From NCBI RefSeq assembly GCF_011046895.1, contig NZ_CP049250.1, positions 3,311,737 through 3,375,736 on the forward strand: a DNA stretch of 64,000 bases, read 5' to 3'. Shown here one piece after another: positions 1 through 7,663 of this stretch. This DNA is from Rhizobium rhizoryzae. GTDB taxonomy: Bacteria > Pseudomonadota > Alphaproteobacteria > Rhizobiales > Rhizobiaceae. The notes beneath the pieces were generated by a model, which had not been told where the DNA came from, searched no databases, and saw only the letters and a program-made list of their open reading frames with translations. Numbering within the stretch: position 1 is the stretch's first letter; each line of letters begins with the position of its first letter. The translations under genes were made by a program, and so were the position numbers.

Positions 1-47
1 TGCGAGGCGAAGTTCTGTCGGAATTCCGTGAAGCGAACGTGAGGCAT
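1..47 (-). CDS. Phd/YefM-like antitoxin, 5' end only
   Basis: Only the first 15 codons lie in the window; the gene runs off the left edge. The start is ATG at 47-45, preceded on the minus strand by AAGGTG as ribosome binding site. The peptide begins MPHVRFTEFRQNFAS, which resembles the N-terminus of Phd/YefM antitoxins (xxVRFTEFRQNxxx), a short DNA-binding family that neutralises RelE/Doc-type toxins and represses its own operon. A perfect palindrome sits 14 bp upstream, as expected for an autoregulated antitoxin. The toxin would lie outside the window, so the family call rests on a short stretch. Confidence 0.55.
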   Translation of the reverse strand, partial: MPHVRFTEFRQNFAS

Positions 48-60
48 AGGTCACCTTTTT

Positions 61-80
61 ATGTACAGAAATCTGTACAT
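61..80. promoter_or_regulatory. Perfect palindrome, probable antitoxin operator
   Basis: ATGTACAGAAATCTGTACAT has 9 bp inverted arms separated by AA. It lies between the start of the partial antitoxin gene (minus strand, start 47) and the stop of the YqaA-like gene (97). On the minus strand a TTGACG (100-95) could be a -35 element, which would put the palindrome over the -10 region. This fits autorepression by the Phd-like protein; the binding protein is inferred. Confidence 0.6.
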
Positions 81-96
81 ATATTATGGCAACACG

Positions 97-684
97 TCAA
101 CGCAGGAAGTGGTAGGCCAGGTACACCGCGATGAGAAGAACGGCCGCGATGCCGGTGATGAGGCTGAGGCGTTTTTCGATGAAGTGGCGCATTTCCTCGC
201 CATAGCGGTTCAGAAGCCAGGCCAGCGCAAAGAAGCGCGCGCCACGAGCGACAATGGCCGAGACGATGAACCAGAACAGGCTGAAATTTGCGACGCCCGA
301 AAGAATGGTCACCACCTTGATGGGTGGCAGATGCGCGGCACCGGAGGTGACGAGCAGCAGGAGGATCGTTTCCCAGTTCACGGACGCGGCCAGTTCATCA
401 AAGGTATCGAGCTTGCCGTAGAGAGCGAGAACCGGCTTTGCGATCGTCTCGAACGCGTAATGACCGATCATCCAGCCCAGGATTCCGCCCAGCACCGATG
501 CCGCCGTTGCGATGGCCGCATAGAGATAGGCGCGCTTTGGCCTCGCCAGTACCATGGGTACGAAAAGCACATCGGCGGGCACGAGGAAGAAGGAACTTTC
601 CACGAAGGCGATGATGGCGAGCCACCACGCGGCAGCCTTGCGGGCAGCGAGCGCCATGGTCCAGGCGTAGAGTTTGCGCAGCAT
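97..684 (-). CDS. YqaA/DedA-like (VTT domain) membrane protein
   Basis: A 195-residue integral membrane protein resembling the small YqaA branch of the SNARE-associated/DedA (VTT) superfamily. These proteins have been linked to lipid translocation and membrane homeostasis, but YqaA itself has no firmly assigned reaction. An N-terminal hydrophobic segment (about 12-35) contains the family-like run FVESSFFLVPADVLFVPM, followed by glycine-rich membrane segments around 55-80 and 100-140 and a C-terminal helix ending near 193. Length is normal for the family. It is transcribed alone, leftwards, and is followed by the antitoxin promoter region. Confidence 0.75.
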   Translation of the reverse strand: MLRKLYAWTMALAARKAAAWWLAIIAFVESSFFLVPADVLFVPMVLARPKRAYLYAAIATAASVLGGILGWMIGHYAFETIAKPVLALYGKLDTFDELAASVNWETILLLLVTSGAAHLPPIKVVTILSGVANFSLFWFIVSAIVARGARFFALAWLLNRYGEEMRHFIEKRLSLITGIAAVLLIAVYLAYHFLR

Positions 685-815
685 GGGAATTCCTCGAAGA
701 ATGACCCCGCCGCCTTAGAGGGTGATGAACGGCGTTGCAAGGTGATTGCCCCTGACGATGGGACTTGCCAAAGATTGGAAGCCACACTACCTTTCAGTGG
801 AAAGGATTGAGCACA

Positions 816-1193
816 ATGGTTTCGCCAGAAAGAGAAAACTCGTCAACCGCCAGTGTCGTGGTGTCAAAAGCGGTGCTGCGCGCCTGCGAGCGGCTGGAAA
901 TACGGGGGCGTCTGCTGGGTCGCATTCTGGGCCTATCCGAGGCCTCGATCTCGCGCCTCAAGCGCGGTGACCTGACACTTTCACCGGAGGAGAAGTCGTT
1001 CGAACTGGCCCTGTTGTTCATCCGCCTATTTCGCTCGCTGGATGCCATCACCGGGGGCGACGAAGGCGTGGCCCGCGCCTGGATGCGCAACGAAAACAGC
1101 GCGCTCGGTGGCGTGCCGATCGACCGTATTCTCACGATTGCAGGTTTGACCGATGTCCTTGCCTATCTGGACGCCCGACGCGCTCTCGTCTGA
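816..1193 (+). CDS. Xre/MbcA/ParS-like antitoxin (DUF2384)
   Basis: A 125-residue antitoxin of the MbcA/ParS/Xre class. It has an N-terminal helix-turn-helix (LGRILGLSEASISRLKRGDL, about 32-51) and a C-terminal DUF2384-like domain ending in the family pattern of WMRNENSALGGVPID followed by a short helix. It should bind and inhibit the RES toxin encoded next and repress the shared promoter. The reading frame opens upstream at 765, but ATG 816 was chosen because AAAGGA at 801-806 is well spaced. Its last 41 bases overlap the toxin gene in another frame, implying tight co-translation. Confidence 0.85.
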   Translation: MVSPERENSSTASVVVSKAVLRACERLEIRGRLLGRILGLSEASISRLKRGDLTLSPEEKSFELALLFIRLFRSLDAITGGDEGVARAWMRNENSALGGVPIDRILTIAGLTDVLAYLDARRALV

Positions 1194-1914
1194 AGCACAG
1201 CCCATCGAGGGCCGCTTCTGGCGACTGGTGGAAGCGCAGCATCAGGTATCGACCATGAAACTGGTGGATACGGTGGATGAACAGGCGCTTCTGGAAAGCC
1301 TGCTGGAGGCCACAAAGCCCGTTCTTCCGCCGGAGGCAATCGGACTGGACTATCTGCTGGCCACGCCGTTTCGCTACGGTGCGATCTACCCCCATGGCTC
1401 CCGCTTTCGCCGTGCGGGCCGAACTCCGGGCGTCTTCTACGCAGCCAAAGCCGTATCGACCGCTGTGGCGGAGATGGCATTTTACCGACTGTTGTTCTTT
1501 GCCGAATCTCCGCTGACGCCACTTCCGGCGAATGCTGCCGATTATACTGCCTTTGCAGCTGAGATCAGCACGCAGGCAGGTCTCGACCTTTCAGCGCCGC
1601 CACTGTCCGAGGACGATCTGCTCTGGACGCATCCGACAGAGTACAGCGCCTGTCAGACGCTGGCGGATAGCGCACGAACGGCAGGCATCGAGGCTCTCTT
1701 GTACCGCTCGGTGCGCGATCCGGCCCGTGGCATGAACATCGCGCTCCTGACGGCCAAAGGCTTTGCGAAGCGCGAGCCGGTGGAGCGCCAGAGCTGGCGC
1801 ATTCATTTCTCCGCCCGCCATGTGCAGGCGCTTTGCGACTTCCCGCGCCAGCGCATCGGTTTTCGGCTGGATGATTTTGCGCAGGATCCGCGGATCGCCA
1901 GCCGCCTCACCTGA
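1153..1914 (+). CDS. RES-domain toxin (MbcT/ParT-like)
   Basis: A 253-residue RES-domain protein. Members paired with Xre/MbcA antitoxins deplete NAD+ (phosphorolysis in MbcT) or ADP-ribosylate targets (ParT). The Arg, Glu and Ser positions that name the domain are plausibly present: Arg in GRFWRL (about residues 20-25), Glu in VAEMAFYR (about 105-112) and Ser in TEYSACQTLADSA (about 160). The start overlaps the antitoxin gene by 41 bp. The 3' end overlaps the end of the convergent MarR gene by 8 bp. Which of the two chemistries applies cannot be told from sequence alone. Confidence 0.85.
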   Translation: MSLPIWTPDALSSEAQPIEGRFWRLVEAQHQVSTMKLVDTVDEQALLESLLEATKPVLPPEAIGLDYLLATPFRYGAIYPHGSRFRRAGRTPGVFYAAKAVSTAVAEMAFYRLLFFAESPLTPLPANAADYTAFAAEISTQAGLDLSAPPLSEDDLLWTHPTEYSACQTLADSARTAGIEALLYRSVRDPARGMNIALLTAKGFAKREPVERQSWRIHFSARHVQALCDFPRQRIGFRLDDFAQDPRIASRLT

Positions 1915-2353
1915 TCCTGGCCATTCCCTGCCGCAGCGCCTCGGAGCCGCCCTCACCCAGATCCTCATCCACCTGTGCGTGGGTTGCCGTCCAGATCGGC
2001 AAAGCGCGCTGAAGAAGAAGCAGCCCCTCCTCCGTCAATTTCAGCAGCCGGCTGCGGGCATCCTTAGGGTCGGTCAAGACATCGATCAGCCCTCGCCGCT
2101 GCAAGGGTTTCAGGGCTGCCGTCAGAGTGGTGCGGTCCATATCCAGTACCGAGGCGACCGAACTCATCGTTGCCGGTTGCGGCCTGTTCAGGGACATCAG
2201 CATGGAAAACTGCCCGTTTGTGAGACCGACGGGCCGCAGGGCATTATCGAACCGGCGCGCCAGGGCACGTGCCGCCCGCTGCGCATGCAGACACAGGCAG
2301 GTATCGCGAACATGAATGGTTGTCGAAAAAGGAATCACAACTTCATTTGACAT
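1907..2353 (-). CDS. MarR-family transcriptional regulator
   Basis: A 148-residue winged-helix regulator of the MarR family. The DNA-recognition region around 70-90 reads SVLDMDRTTLTAALKPLQRRG and is followed by a wing containing DPKDARSRLLKLT, both typical. Two cysteines near the N-terminus (C19 and C21) could sense oxidants or electrophiles, but the single sensor Cys arrangement of OhrR is not obvious. It is divergent from the DUF899-DUF1579-VOC genes. A 20 bp near-palindrome overlaps both promoters, so it probably represses itself and that operon. A good -10 lies only about 5 bases before the ATG, so the mRNA may be nearly leaderless. Confidence 0.85.
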   Translation of the reverse strand: MSNEVVIPFSTTIHVRDTCLCLHAQRAARALARRFDNALRPVGLTNGQFSMLMSLNRPQPATMSSVASVLDMDRTTLTAALKPLQRRGLIDVLTDPKDARSRLLKLTEEGLLLLQRALPIWTATHAQVDEDLGEGGSEALRQGMARIR

Positions 2354-2387
2354 GGCTTATATATGTTGATATCAACCTATTTGTCAA
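2347..2387. promoter_or_regulatory. Divergent promoters with shared MarR operator
   Basis: Rightward: TTGACA (2347-2352), 17 bp, TATCAA (2370-2375). Leftward: TTGACA on the minus strand (2387-2382), 17-18 bp, ATATAT/TATATA just before the marR start. The core GTTGATATCAAC at 2365-2376 is a perfect 12 bp palindrome extended to 2361-2380 with one mismatched pair. It covers the rightward -10 and the leftward spacer, so one bound MarR dimer could block both directions. Confidence 0.7.
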
Positions 2388-2412
2388 GATGATCCAGTCT
2401 GAGGAGGCAGCG

Positions 2413-3141
2413 ATGGAGCATGCAGTGGCAAGCCGCGAGGAATGGCTGGAGGCGCGCAAGCAGCTTCTGGTTCGCGAAAAGGAAATGACCCGTCTGCGTG
2501 ATGCCATCAACCGCGAGCGGATGGCGCTGCCCTGGGTGAAGGTGGAGGAGGATTACCGTTTTCAGACGCCGACGGGCGAGAAGAGCCTCAGCGACCTGTT
2601 CGACGGACGCAGCCAGCTGATCACCTATCACTTCATGTTCGGGCCGGACTGGGAGGCAGGGTGCGAGGGCTGCTCCTTCCTCGCCGATCATCTGGACGGC
2701 ACGCTTGCGCATCTGAACCACCATGATGTGACACTGGTGTGCGTATCGCGCGCGCCGCTGGAGAAGATCGAAGCCTACAAGCGCCGCATGGGCTGGAAAT
2801 TCCCCTGGGTGTCATCCTTCGGATCGCGCTTCAACTATGATTTCGGCGTGTCGTTCACACCCGAACAGCTCGCATCAGGCTCTGTCTTCTACAATTTCCG
2901 TGAGACCCCGACGCCGCAGGCGCATGACGAACTGCCCGGTCAATCCGCCTTCTATCGTGATGGGCAGGGCCAGATTTTCCATACCTATTCGTCCTATGCG
3001 CGCGGCGGCGAGGAATGGCTGGCGACCATGATGATCCTCGATACGGCACCGCTTGGCCGCAATGAAAGCGAAACGATGAACTTCATCAAGCGCCATGACG
3101 AATATGAGACGGCGCCGAAAACCGGTGGCTGCTGCCATTAA
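2413..3141 (+). CDS. DUF899 thioredoxin-like protein
   Basis: A 242-residue protein of the DUF899 family, which has a thioredoxin/peroxiredoxin-like fold but no established reaction. The region LITYHFMFGPDWEAGCEGCS (about 78-97) carries a CxxC pair in the place where thioredoxin-like proteins have their active site, followed by SFLADHLDG. A C-terminal GGCCH tail adds two more cysteines. The start at 2413 has a strong GAGGAGG at 2401-2407; the longer open frame from 2269 would run across the divergent promoter. It is the first gene of a three-gene run with DUF1579 and VOC genes, probably under MarR control and plausibly serving a redox or detoxification function. Confidence 0.85.
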   Translation: MEHAVASREEWLEARKQLLVREKEMTRLRDAINRERMALPWVKVEEDYRFQTPTGEKSLSDLFDGRSQLITYHFMFGPDWEAGCEGCSFLADHLDGTLAHLNHHDVTLVCVSRAPLEKIEAYKRRMGWKFPWVSSFGSRFNYDFGVSFTPEQLASGSVFYNFRETPTPQAHDELPGQSAFYRDGQGQIFHTYSSYARGGEEWLATMMILDTAPLGRNESETMNFIKRHDEYETAPKTGGCCH

Positions 3142-3163
3142 CAGACTACGGGAGGAGACCGAC

Positions 3164-3634
3164 ATGATGGAAATGCCGCAACCCCGCGAGGAACACGCGT
3201 TTCTCAATCGGCTCGTCGGACGCTGGCAGGTGTCAGCGGCCGAGATGTCTGACGGATCGGACTGGGTCGAGACCGTGCGCTCTCTGCATGGCATATGGTT
3301 TCTGGCGGAGGGCCAGGGCCGGATGCCCAACGGGCAGGAAGCGACCACCCAGCTGACGCTCGGGCATGATGGAAGGACCGGTAAATACACCGGAAGCTGG
3401 ATCGGCAGCATGATGGAACACATGTGGGTGTATGAAGGGGAGCTTTCCGCCGATGGCCAGAGCCTGAGCCTCTACACCAACGGCCCGAGTTTCGGTGATC
3501 CCGCTGTCATGCAGGATTATCGGGAGCAGATTACCTTCACGGATGATGACACCCGTGTCTTTACCTCCAGCGCCCGCCAGCCGGATGGAAGCTGGAATGA
3601 GTTCATGCGGGCCGAGTACCGCCGCCTTTCCTGA
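3164..3634 (+). CDS. DUF1579 family protein
   Basis: A 156-residue soluble protein resembling DUF1579, a small beta-barrel family of unknown function often found beside VOC or stress genes. The N-terminal FLNRLVGRWQV and the later WIGSMMEHMWVYEGELSADG segments match the usual layout of a short leader followed by beta strands. The ATG at 3164 has GGAGGA at 3151-3156. It starts 22 bp after the DUF899 stop and ends 29 bp before the VOC gene, so the three are probably one transcript. Confidence 0.75.
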   Translation: MMEMPQPREEHAFLNRLVGRWQVSAAEMSDGSDWVETVRSLHGIWFLAEGQGRMPNGQEATTQLTLGHDGRTGKYTGSWIGSMMEHMWVYEGELSADGQSLSLYTNGPSFGDPAVMQDYREQITFTDDDTRVFTSSARQPDGSWNEFMRAEYRRLS

Positions 3635-3663
3635 AATTCCCCTGCCCCACAAGAGGAGATGAC

Positions 3664-4461
3664 ATGCCATCGACAGCCCATGGAAAATTCATCTGGTGCG
3701 AATTGATGACCACCGACATGCAGGCCGCCAGCGATTTCTATGCAAAGGTCGTGGGCTGGAGTGCCAAACGCATGCCCATGCCAGGGGCGGACAGTTTCGA
3801 ATACGGTATTTTCGATACGCGCGCAGGTGACGAGGACTGCGGTGTTGCGGGCTTCATGACAATCCCACCCGAGATGGCAGGCCATATGCCGCCGAACTGG
3901 ACCGGCTATGTGGGCGTGGACGACGTGGATGAGACTGTCCGGCAATTCGAAGCCGAAGGCGGTTCCGTTCGCCGGCCAGCAGAAGACATTCCCGATGTCG
4001 GTCGCTTTGCCGTGGTGGCCGATCCGCACGGGGCGGTGATCTGCATCATGACACCCAAGCCAATGGACAACCCGCCGCCCATGGCTGCCATGGGAACGCC
4101 GGGGACATTCGGCTGGCACGAGCTTTATGCGGGTGAGGCGCAAGAGGCGCTCGCCTTCTATGGCAAGGTTTTCGGGTGGGCGCTGGATCACGCCATGGAT
4201 ATGGGCGACATGGGCAAATACCTGATCTTTGCCCATAACGGCCAGCCGATCGGCGGGATGATGACAAGGCCGCCGCAGGTGCCGGTGCCGTGCTGGGCCT
4301 ATTACGTGAACGTGCCTTCCGTGCAGCAGGCCGTGACCACCATCGAAGCGTCTGGCGGCAAGGTCATCTTCGGGCCACAGGAAGTGCCGGGTGGCAGCTT
4401 CATCATCAATGCCATCGATCCGCAAGGCGCGCATTTTTCGCTGGTGTCTGCCGGATCGTAA
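3664..4461 (+). CDS. VOC-family protein with two glyoxalase-like domains
   Basis: A 265-residue cytosolic protein made of two vicinal-oxygen-chelate domains, about 5-120 and 135-262. Each begins with a similar segment (GKFIWCELMTTDMQAASDFY, and GTFGWHELYAGEAQEALAFY) and each contains an FYxKVxGW motif. This layout is found in two-domain VOC proteins annotated as glyoxalase/bleomycin-resistance or hydroxylase-like; the substrate is unknown. AGAGGAG immediately precedes the start. It closes the MarR-linked run and is followed by a hairpin separating it from the convergent ABC operon. Confidence 0.85.
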   Translation: MPSTAHGKFIWCELMTTDMQAASDFYAKVVGWSAKRMPMPGADSFEYGIFDTRAGDEDCGVAGFMTIPPEMAGHMPPNWTGYVGVDDVDETVRQFEAEGGSVRRPAEDIPDVGRFAVVADPHGAVICIMTPKPMDNPPPMAAMGTPGTFGWHELYAGEAQEALAFYGKVFGWALDHAMDMGDMGKYLIFAHNGQPIGGMMTRPPQVPVPCWAYYVNVPSVQQAVTTIEASGGKVIFGPQEVPGGSFIINAIDPQGAHFSLVSAGS

Positions 4462-4468
4462 GGCGAAC

Positions 4469-4500
4469 CATGGCCGCCGCAAACGCGTTCGGCGGCCATG
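4469..4500. terminator. Hairpin between convergent genes
   Basis: CATGGCCGCC (4469-4478) and GGCGGCCATG (4491-4500) form a perfect 10 bp stem with a 12-base loop. It sits between the stop of the VOC gene and the stop of the ABC ATPase gene. There is no strong T-run on either side, so it may act as an mRNA-stabilising hairpin or weak bidirectional terminator. Confidence 0.5.
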
Positions 4501-4506
4501 ACTTTA

Positions 4507-5904
4507 TCAGCCGATCGAGATGGTGCGGTCGCAGGTCTTTTCGATCAGCGCCGTATCGTGGCTGACGAGCAGCAGAGCGCAGCCGCGTTCACGCGCCAGT
4601 TCCACCAGAAGCTCCACGGTTTCCTGCTGCGTGATGAGATCGAGCCGCGACGTTGGTTCATCGGCAAACAGGAAAACGGGATCGAGCAGCAACACCCGCA
4701 GCAGGGCGAAACGCTGCAATTCTCCGCCGGAGACCTGATCCGGCCGGCGATCCAGCAGATGTTCTGCAAGCCGCAAACGCTGCATCAGGGGTGCGATGCG
4801 CACCTCTTCCAGCCTATGCAGAGCCACGAGATCGGCAAGGCTTTGCTTGAGTGTGGCCCGCGCCGGAAAGGCCGCTGGTGGATCCTGATAGAGCTTCTGG
4901 TAGCGATGGATCGAGATCCCGGTTGCCCGCTGCACCTGACCCGCATCCGGTTTCAGCAGGCCAAGGAGAATGTCACCCAGCGAGCTTTTGCCGGACCCGC
5001 TCGGTCCCGTCACCCCGATGATCTCACCCGGACGGATCGTGAGATCGACGCCGGAAAACAGCTGCTTGCCGCCGCGTGTCTTGCCTATGCTTTTCGCCTC
5101 AAGAATCGGCGCGCCTGCGCTGGATGTTTCGACATCCAGTGTCTGCCAGTTTTCAGGATCGGCGGCGATCAGACGCCTGGTATAGTCATGCGCCGGATGC
5201 GCCAGAACCTCCAGCGCCTCCCCCTGCTCCACGATCCGGCCTTCCAGCATGACGGCGAGATCGCCGCCCATCTGGCGGGCAAGTGCCAGATCATGGGTAA
5301 TCACCAGCACGCATCCGCCTGCCCTCACCTCCCGCATCAGAAGGTCGATCACCTCATCGCGGCGGGTAACATCCAGCCCCTTGGTCGGTTCATCAGCAAT
5401 GACGATGCGCGCACCGCCCGCCCGGGCTGCGGCAAAGGCCACGCGCTGCGCCATGCCGCCAGACAATTGGCCCGGAAGCTTTCGCCTCGCCTCCGCGACA
5501 CCCAGTTGCTGAAGGTCGCGCGTGGCAGACCTGCGGGCCACATCACTCTCTTCGTTGCGCAGGAAACGATAGCCTTCCTCCACCTGCGCTTGCGCCGCCA
5601 TGATAGGGTCCAGCGCCAGCCACGGCTCCTGCGGCAGGATGCTGACCTTTCGCCCCCAGAGCCGCTTCTGGCTGCCGGGACGGCCAAGATCGAGCGTTTC
5701 ACCCTCGATGCTGAGCTGGCCGGACGCCATCAAACCCTCTGGCAGCAGCCCCATGACCGCCTGCGCCAGCAGGCTTTTGCCTGATCCGGTTTCGCCCAGA
5801 ATGGTGAAGGGACGGCCCGCTTCCAGCGCAAAGGAAAAGGGCTGTACCAACTGTGCCTCTGTCGTATGGACGGCTGCATCCCGCACTTCCATCAGCGTGC
5901 TCAT
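4507..5904 (-). CDS. ABC importer ATPase, two fused nucleotide-binding domains
   Basis: A 465-residue ATPase of the peptide/nickel (PepT) importer class in which both nucleotide-binding domains are on one chain. Domain 1 has Walker A GETGSGKS (37-44), signature LSGGMAQR and Walker B IVIADEPTKGLD. Domain 2 (from about 260) has Walker A GPSGSGKS, signature VSGGELQR and Walker B FLFADEPTSRLD. It is shorter than the classical fused YejF-type ATPase. It overlaps the permease gene before it by 4 bp and is the last gene of the operon, energising uptake of whatever the family-5 binding protein carries. Confidence 0.9.
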   Translation of the reverse strand: MSTLMEVRDAAVHTTEAQLVQPFSFALEAGRPFTILGETGSGKSLLAQAVMGLLPEGLMASGQLSIEGETLDLGRPGSQKRLWGRKVSILPQEPWLALDPIMAAQAQVEEGYRFLRNEESDVARRSATRDLQQLGVAEARRKLPGQLSGGMAQRVAFAAARAGGARIVIADEPTKGLDVTRRDEVIDLLMREVRAGGCVLVITHDLALARQMGGDLAVMLEGRIVEQGEALEVLAHPAHDYTRRLIAADPENWQTLDVETSSAGAPILEAKSIGKTRGGKQLFSGVDLTIRPGEIIGVTGPSGSGKSSLGDILLGLLKPDAGQVQRATGISIHRYQKLYQDPPAAFPARATLKQSLADLVALHRLEEVRIAPLMQRLRLAEHLLDRRPDQVSGGELQRFALLRVLLLDPVFLFADEPTSRLDLITQQETVELLVELARERGCALLLVSHDTALIEKTCDRTISIG

Positions 5905-6734
5905 GCCGTTTCCTTTCCGGAATCTTGCCTGCCCGCCAGCAATTGCAGGGCCAGAACCATCAGGAAAATCACGGCGATGGGCTGCAGCAGCGCATGCGGT
6001 GCTTCCTCATAGTAAGGCAGAAGCTCGATCATCATGAGCCCGAGTTCAGGCGTGGGCGGACGAACGCCGACGCTGACGAAACCAAGTGCGGCAATGGCCA
6101 TGATCGCGGAAGCAGCACCGAATGCACCGAGCCGCAGGAGGATAGCCGAGATTTCCGGCCAGACATGTCGCTTGAGAATATAGAGCGGACCGAAGCCCAG
6201 AAGGCGCGAGGCTTCCACCGCAGGTGAATTGAGGATGGGACGTGCCAGTGCCCTCGTCACGCGGAAATATTCGATCCACAGCACCAGCGAAATGCCAAGG
6301 TAAAGCATGGCCGGATTATCCGGCACGATGGCCGTGAGCATCAGGACAAGCAGAAGGCCGGGCAATGCCAGAAGCGATTCCGACACGGCACCGATGGCTC
6401 GATCAATGAAGCCGCCGCGCCATGCTGCCAGAACGCCAAGCAGGATGCCCGGCACCATGGCCGTGACGACCGAAAGCAGCGCCAGCCCCAGCGATAGACG
6501 CAAGGCCGCAGCCAGCCGTGCAGCCATGGAGCGGCCCAGATGATCGTAACCGAACCATGCGGCAGAGGATGGCGGCTGTAGCGAAAGCCGCAGGCTCTGC
6601 TTCAGCGGATCGGCGCCGCCAATGATCAACGGCAAGCAAGCAAAGACCACGAGACCTGCGAGTATGAAGAGGCCAAGCGACTTGCGCAGGGAGAACCGCA
6701 AGGCGGGAGTTTGCGTGGAAACGAGACTGCTCAT
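5901..6734 (-). CDS. ABC importer permease, DppC/NikC-like
   Basis: A 277-residue inner-membrane permease of the binding-protein-dependent type. It has an N-terminal membrane segment (about 18-40, SLGLFILAGLVVFACLPLII), a periplasmic loop with the family motif FGYDHLGRS, and several further helices. The EAA-type loop that contacts the ATPase reads EASRLLGFGPLYILKRHVWPE. The ATG at 6734 overlaps the stop of the preceding permease by 4 bp (ATGA), so this start was preferred over the longer open frame. It pairs with the DppB-like permease to form the channel. Confidence 0.88.
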   Translation of the reverse strand: MSSLVSTQTPALRFSLRKSLGLFILAGLVVFACLPLIIGGADPLKQSLRLSLQPPSSAAWFGYDHLGRSMAARLAAALRLSLGLALLSVVTAMVPGILLGVLAAWRGGFIDRAIGAVSESLLALPGLLLVLMLTAIVPDNPAMLYLGISLVLWIEYFRVTRALARPILNSPAVEASRLLGFGPLYILKRHVWPEISAILLRLGAFGAASAIMAIAALGFVSVGVRPPTPELGLMMIELLPYYEEAPHALLQPIAVIFLMVLALQLLAGRQDSGKETA

Positions 6735-7663
6735 GCATCCCTCCGGCGCGGATCGATGATGTAGCAAAACCCGTCGACCGCCGCATTCAGAACCACGAAC
6801 ATCAGGCCCATGACCAGGGCGGCGCCCTGAATGACAGGCACATCGCGCCCGAAGATGGCATGCACCAGCGCGTGGCCAATGCCCGGCCAGGCAAACAGGG
6901 TTTCCACCACGACGACGCCTTCCACCAGATAGATGAACTGCACACCAAGATAGGTGACGATGGGCACCGCCACATTGCGCAGGCCATGGCGGCGAAAGAC
7001 CTGCCATTCCGGCAGGCCCTTGGTACGGGCAAAGCGGTAGAACTGCGATTGCGCCACCTCTGCCATGGCATCCCGCGCCACCTGAGCGGACACAGCCGCA
7101 AGCCCGAGCGCCAGCGTGAAAGCTGGCAGGACAAGATGGCTGCCATGGGCATGGCCAGCCGTCGGCAACAGGTTGAGCATAAGCCCGAAGATGACGATGA
7201 GCCCCAGACCCACCACGAATTGCGGCAAAGCCCTCAACGCAGTCGATACCAGCATCAGGCCGCGATCCAGAAAGCCGCCGCGATTGAGACCGGCAAGAAT
7301 GCCAAGTGGCGGGCCGATCAACAGCGATAGCAGAATGGCCGAGACAGCCAGTTGAAGCGTATGGCCAAGCTGCATCACAAGCTCATCCCAAACCGGCTCC
7401 CCGCTGACCAGCGAGGTGCCGAGATCGAGTCGCACCAGATCATAGAGCCACAGACCGAAGGCCTCGATGGCAGGTCTGTCGAGATCCAGTTCGGCAACCA
7501 CTTTTGCTGCCGCCGCGCTATCCACGACATCATAGCCATAGCGCCCCGCGGCGATGCGATACGCCACATCGCCGGGCAGAAGCCGGATCATGATGAAGGT
7601 CAGGAGCCCCACCGTGAAGGCAACCAGAACCGCCTGAAGCAGACGGTTTAGGATCATTCGCAT
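6731..7663 (-). CDS. ABC importer permease, DppB/NikB-like
   Basis: A 310-residue inner-membrane permease. The N-terminus MRMILNRLLQAVLVAFTVG followed by FIMIRLLPGD is characteristic of the DppB/NikB/OppB family. The ATPase-contact loop appears as ARTKGLPEWQVFRRHGLRN. The ATG at 7663 shares its A with the stop codon of the binding-protein gene (TGATG), suggesting translational coupling; an in-frame start at 7675 would add four residues. The gene belongs to a binding protein-permease-permease-ATPase operon. Confidence 0.88.
   Translation of the reverse strand: MRMILNRLLQAVLVAFTVGLLTFIMIRLLPGDVAYRIAAGRYGYDVVDSAAAAKVVAELDLDRPAIEAFGLWLYDLVRLDLGTSLVSGEPVWDELVMQLGHTLQLAVSAILLSLLIGPPLGILAGLNRGGFLDRGLMLVSTALRALPQFVVGLGLIVIFGLMLNLLPTAGHAHGSHLVLPAFTLALGLAAVSAQVARDAMAEVAQSQFYRFARTKGLPEWQVFRRHGLRNVAVPIVTYLGVQFIYLVEGVVVVETLFAWPGIGHALVHAIFGRDVPVIQGAALVMGLMFVVLNAAVDGFCYIIDPRRRDA

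Noticed and set aside
4498..5784. Long plus-strand open frame of 428 codons
   Set aside because: It is antisense to the double ABC ATPase gene, which has complete Walker and signature motifs. The antisense translation has no recognisable domain and low-complexity content typical of GC-rich shadows.
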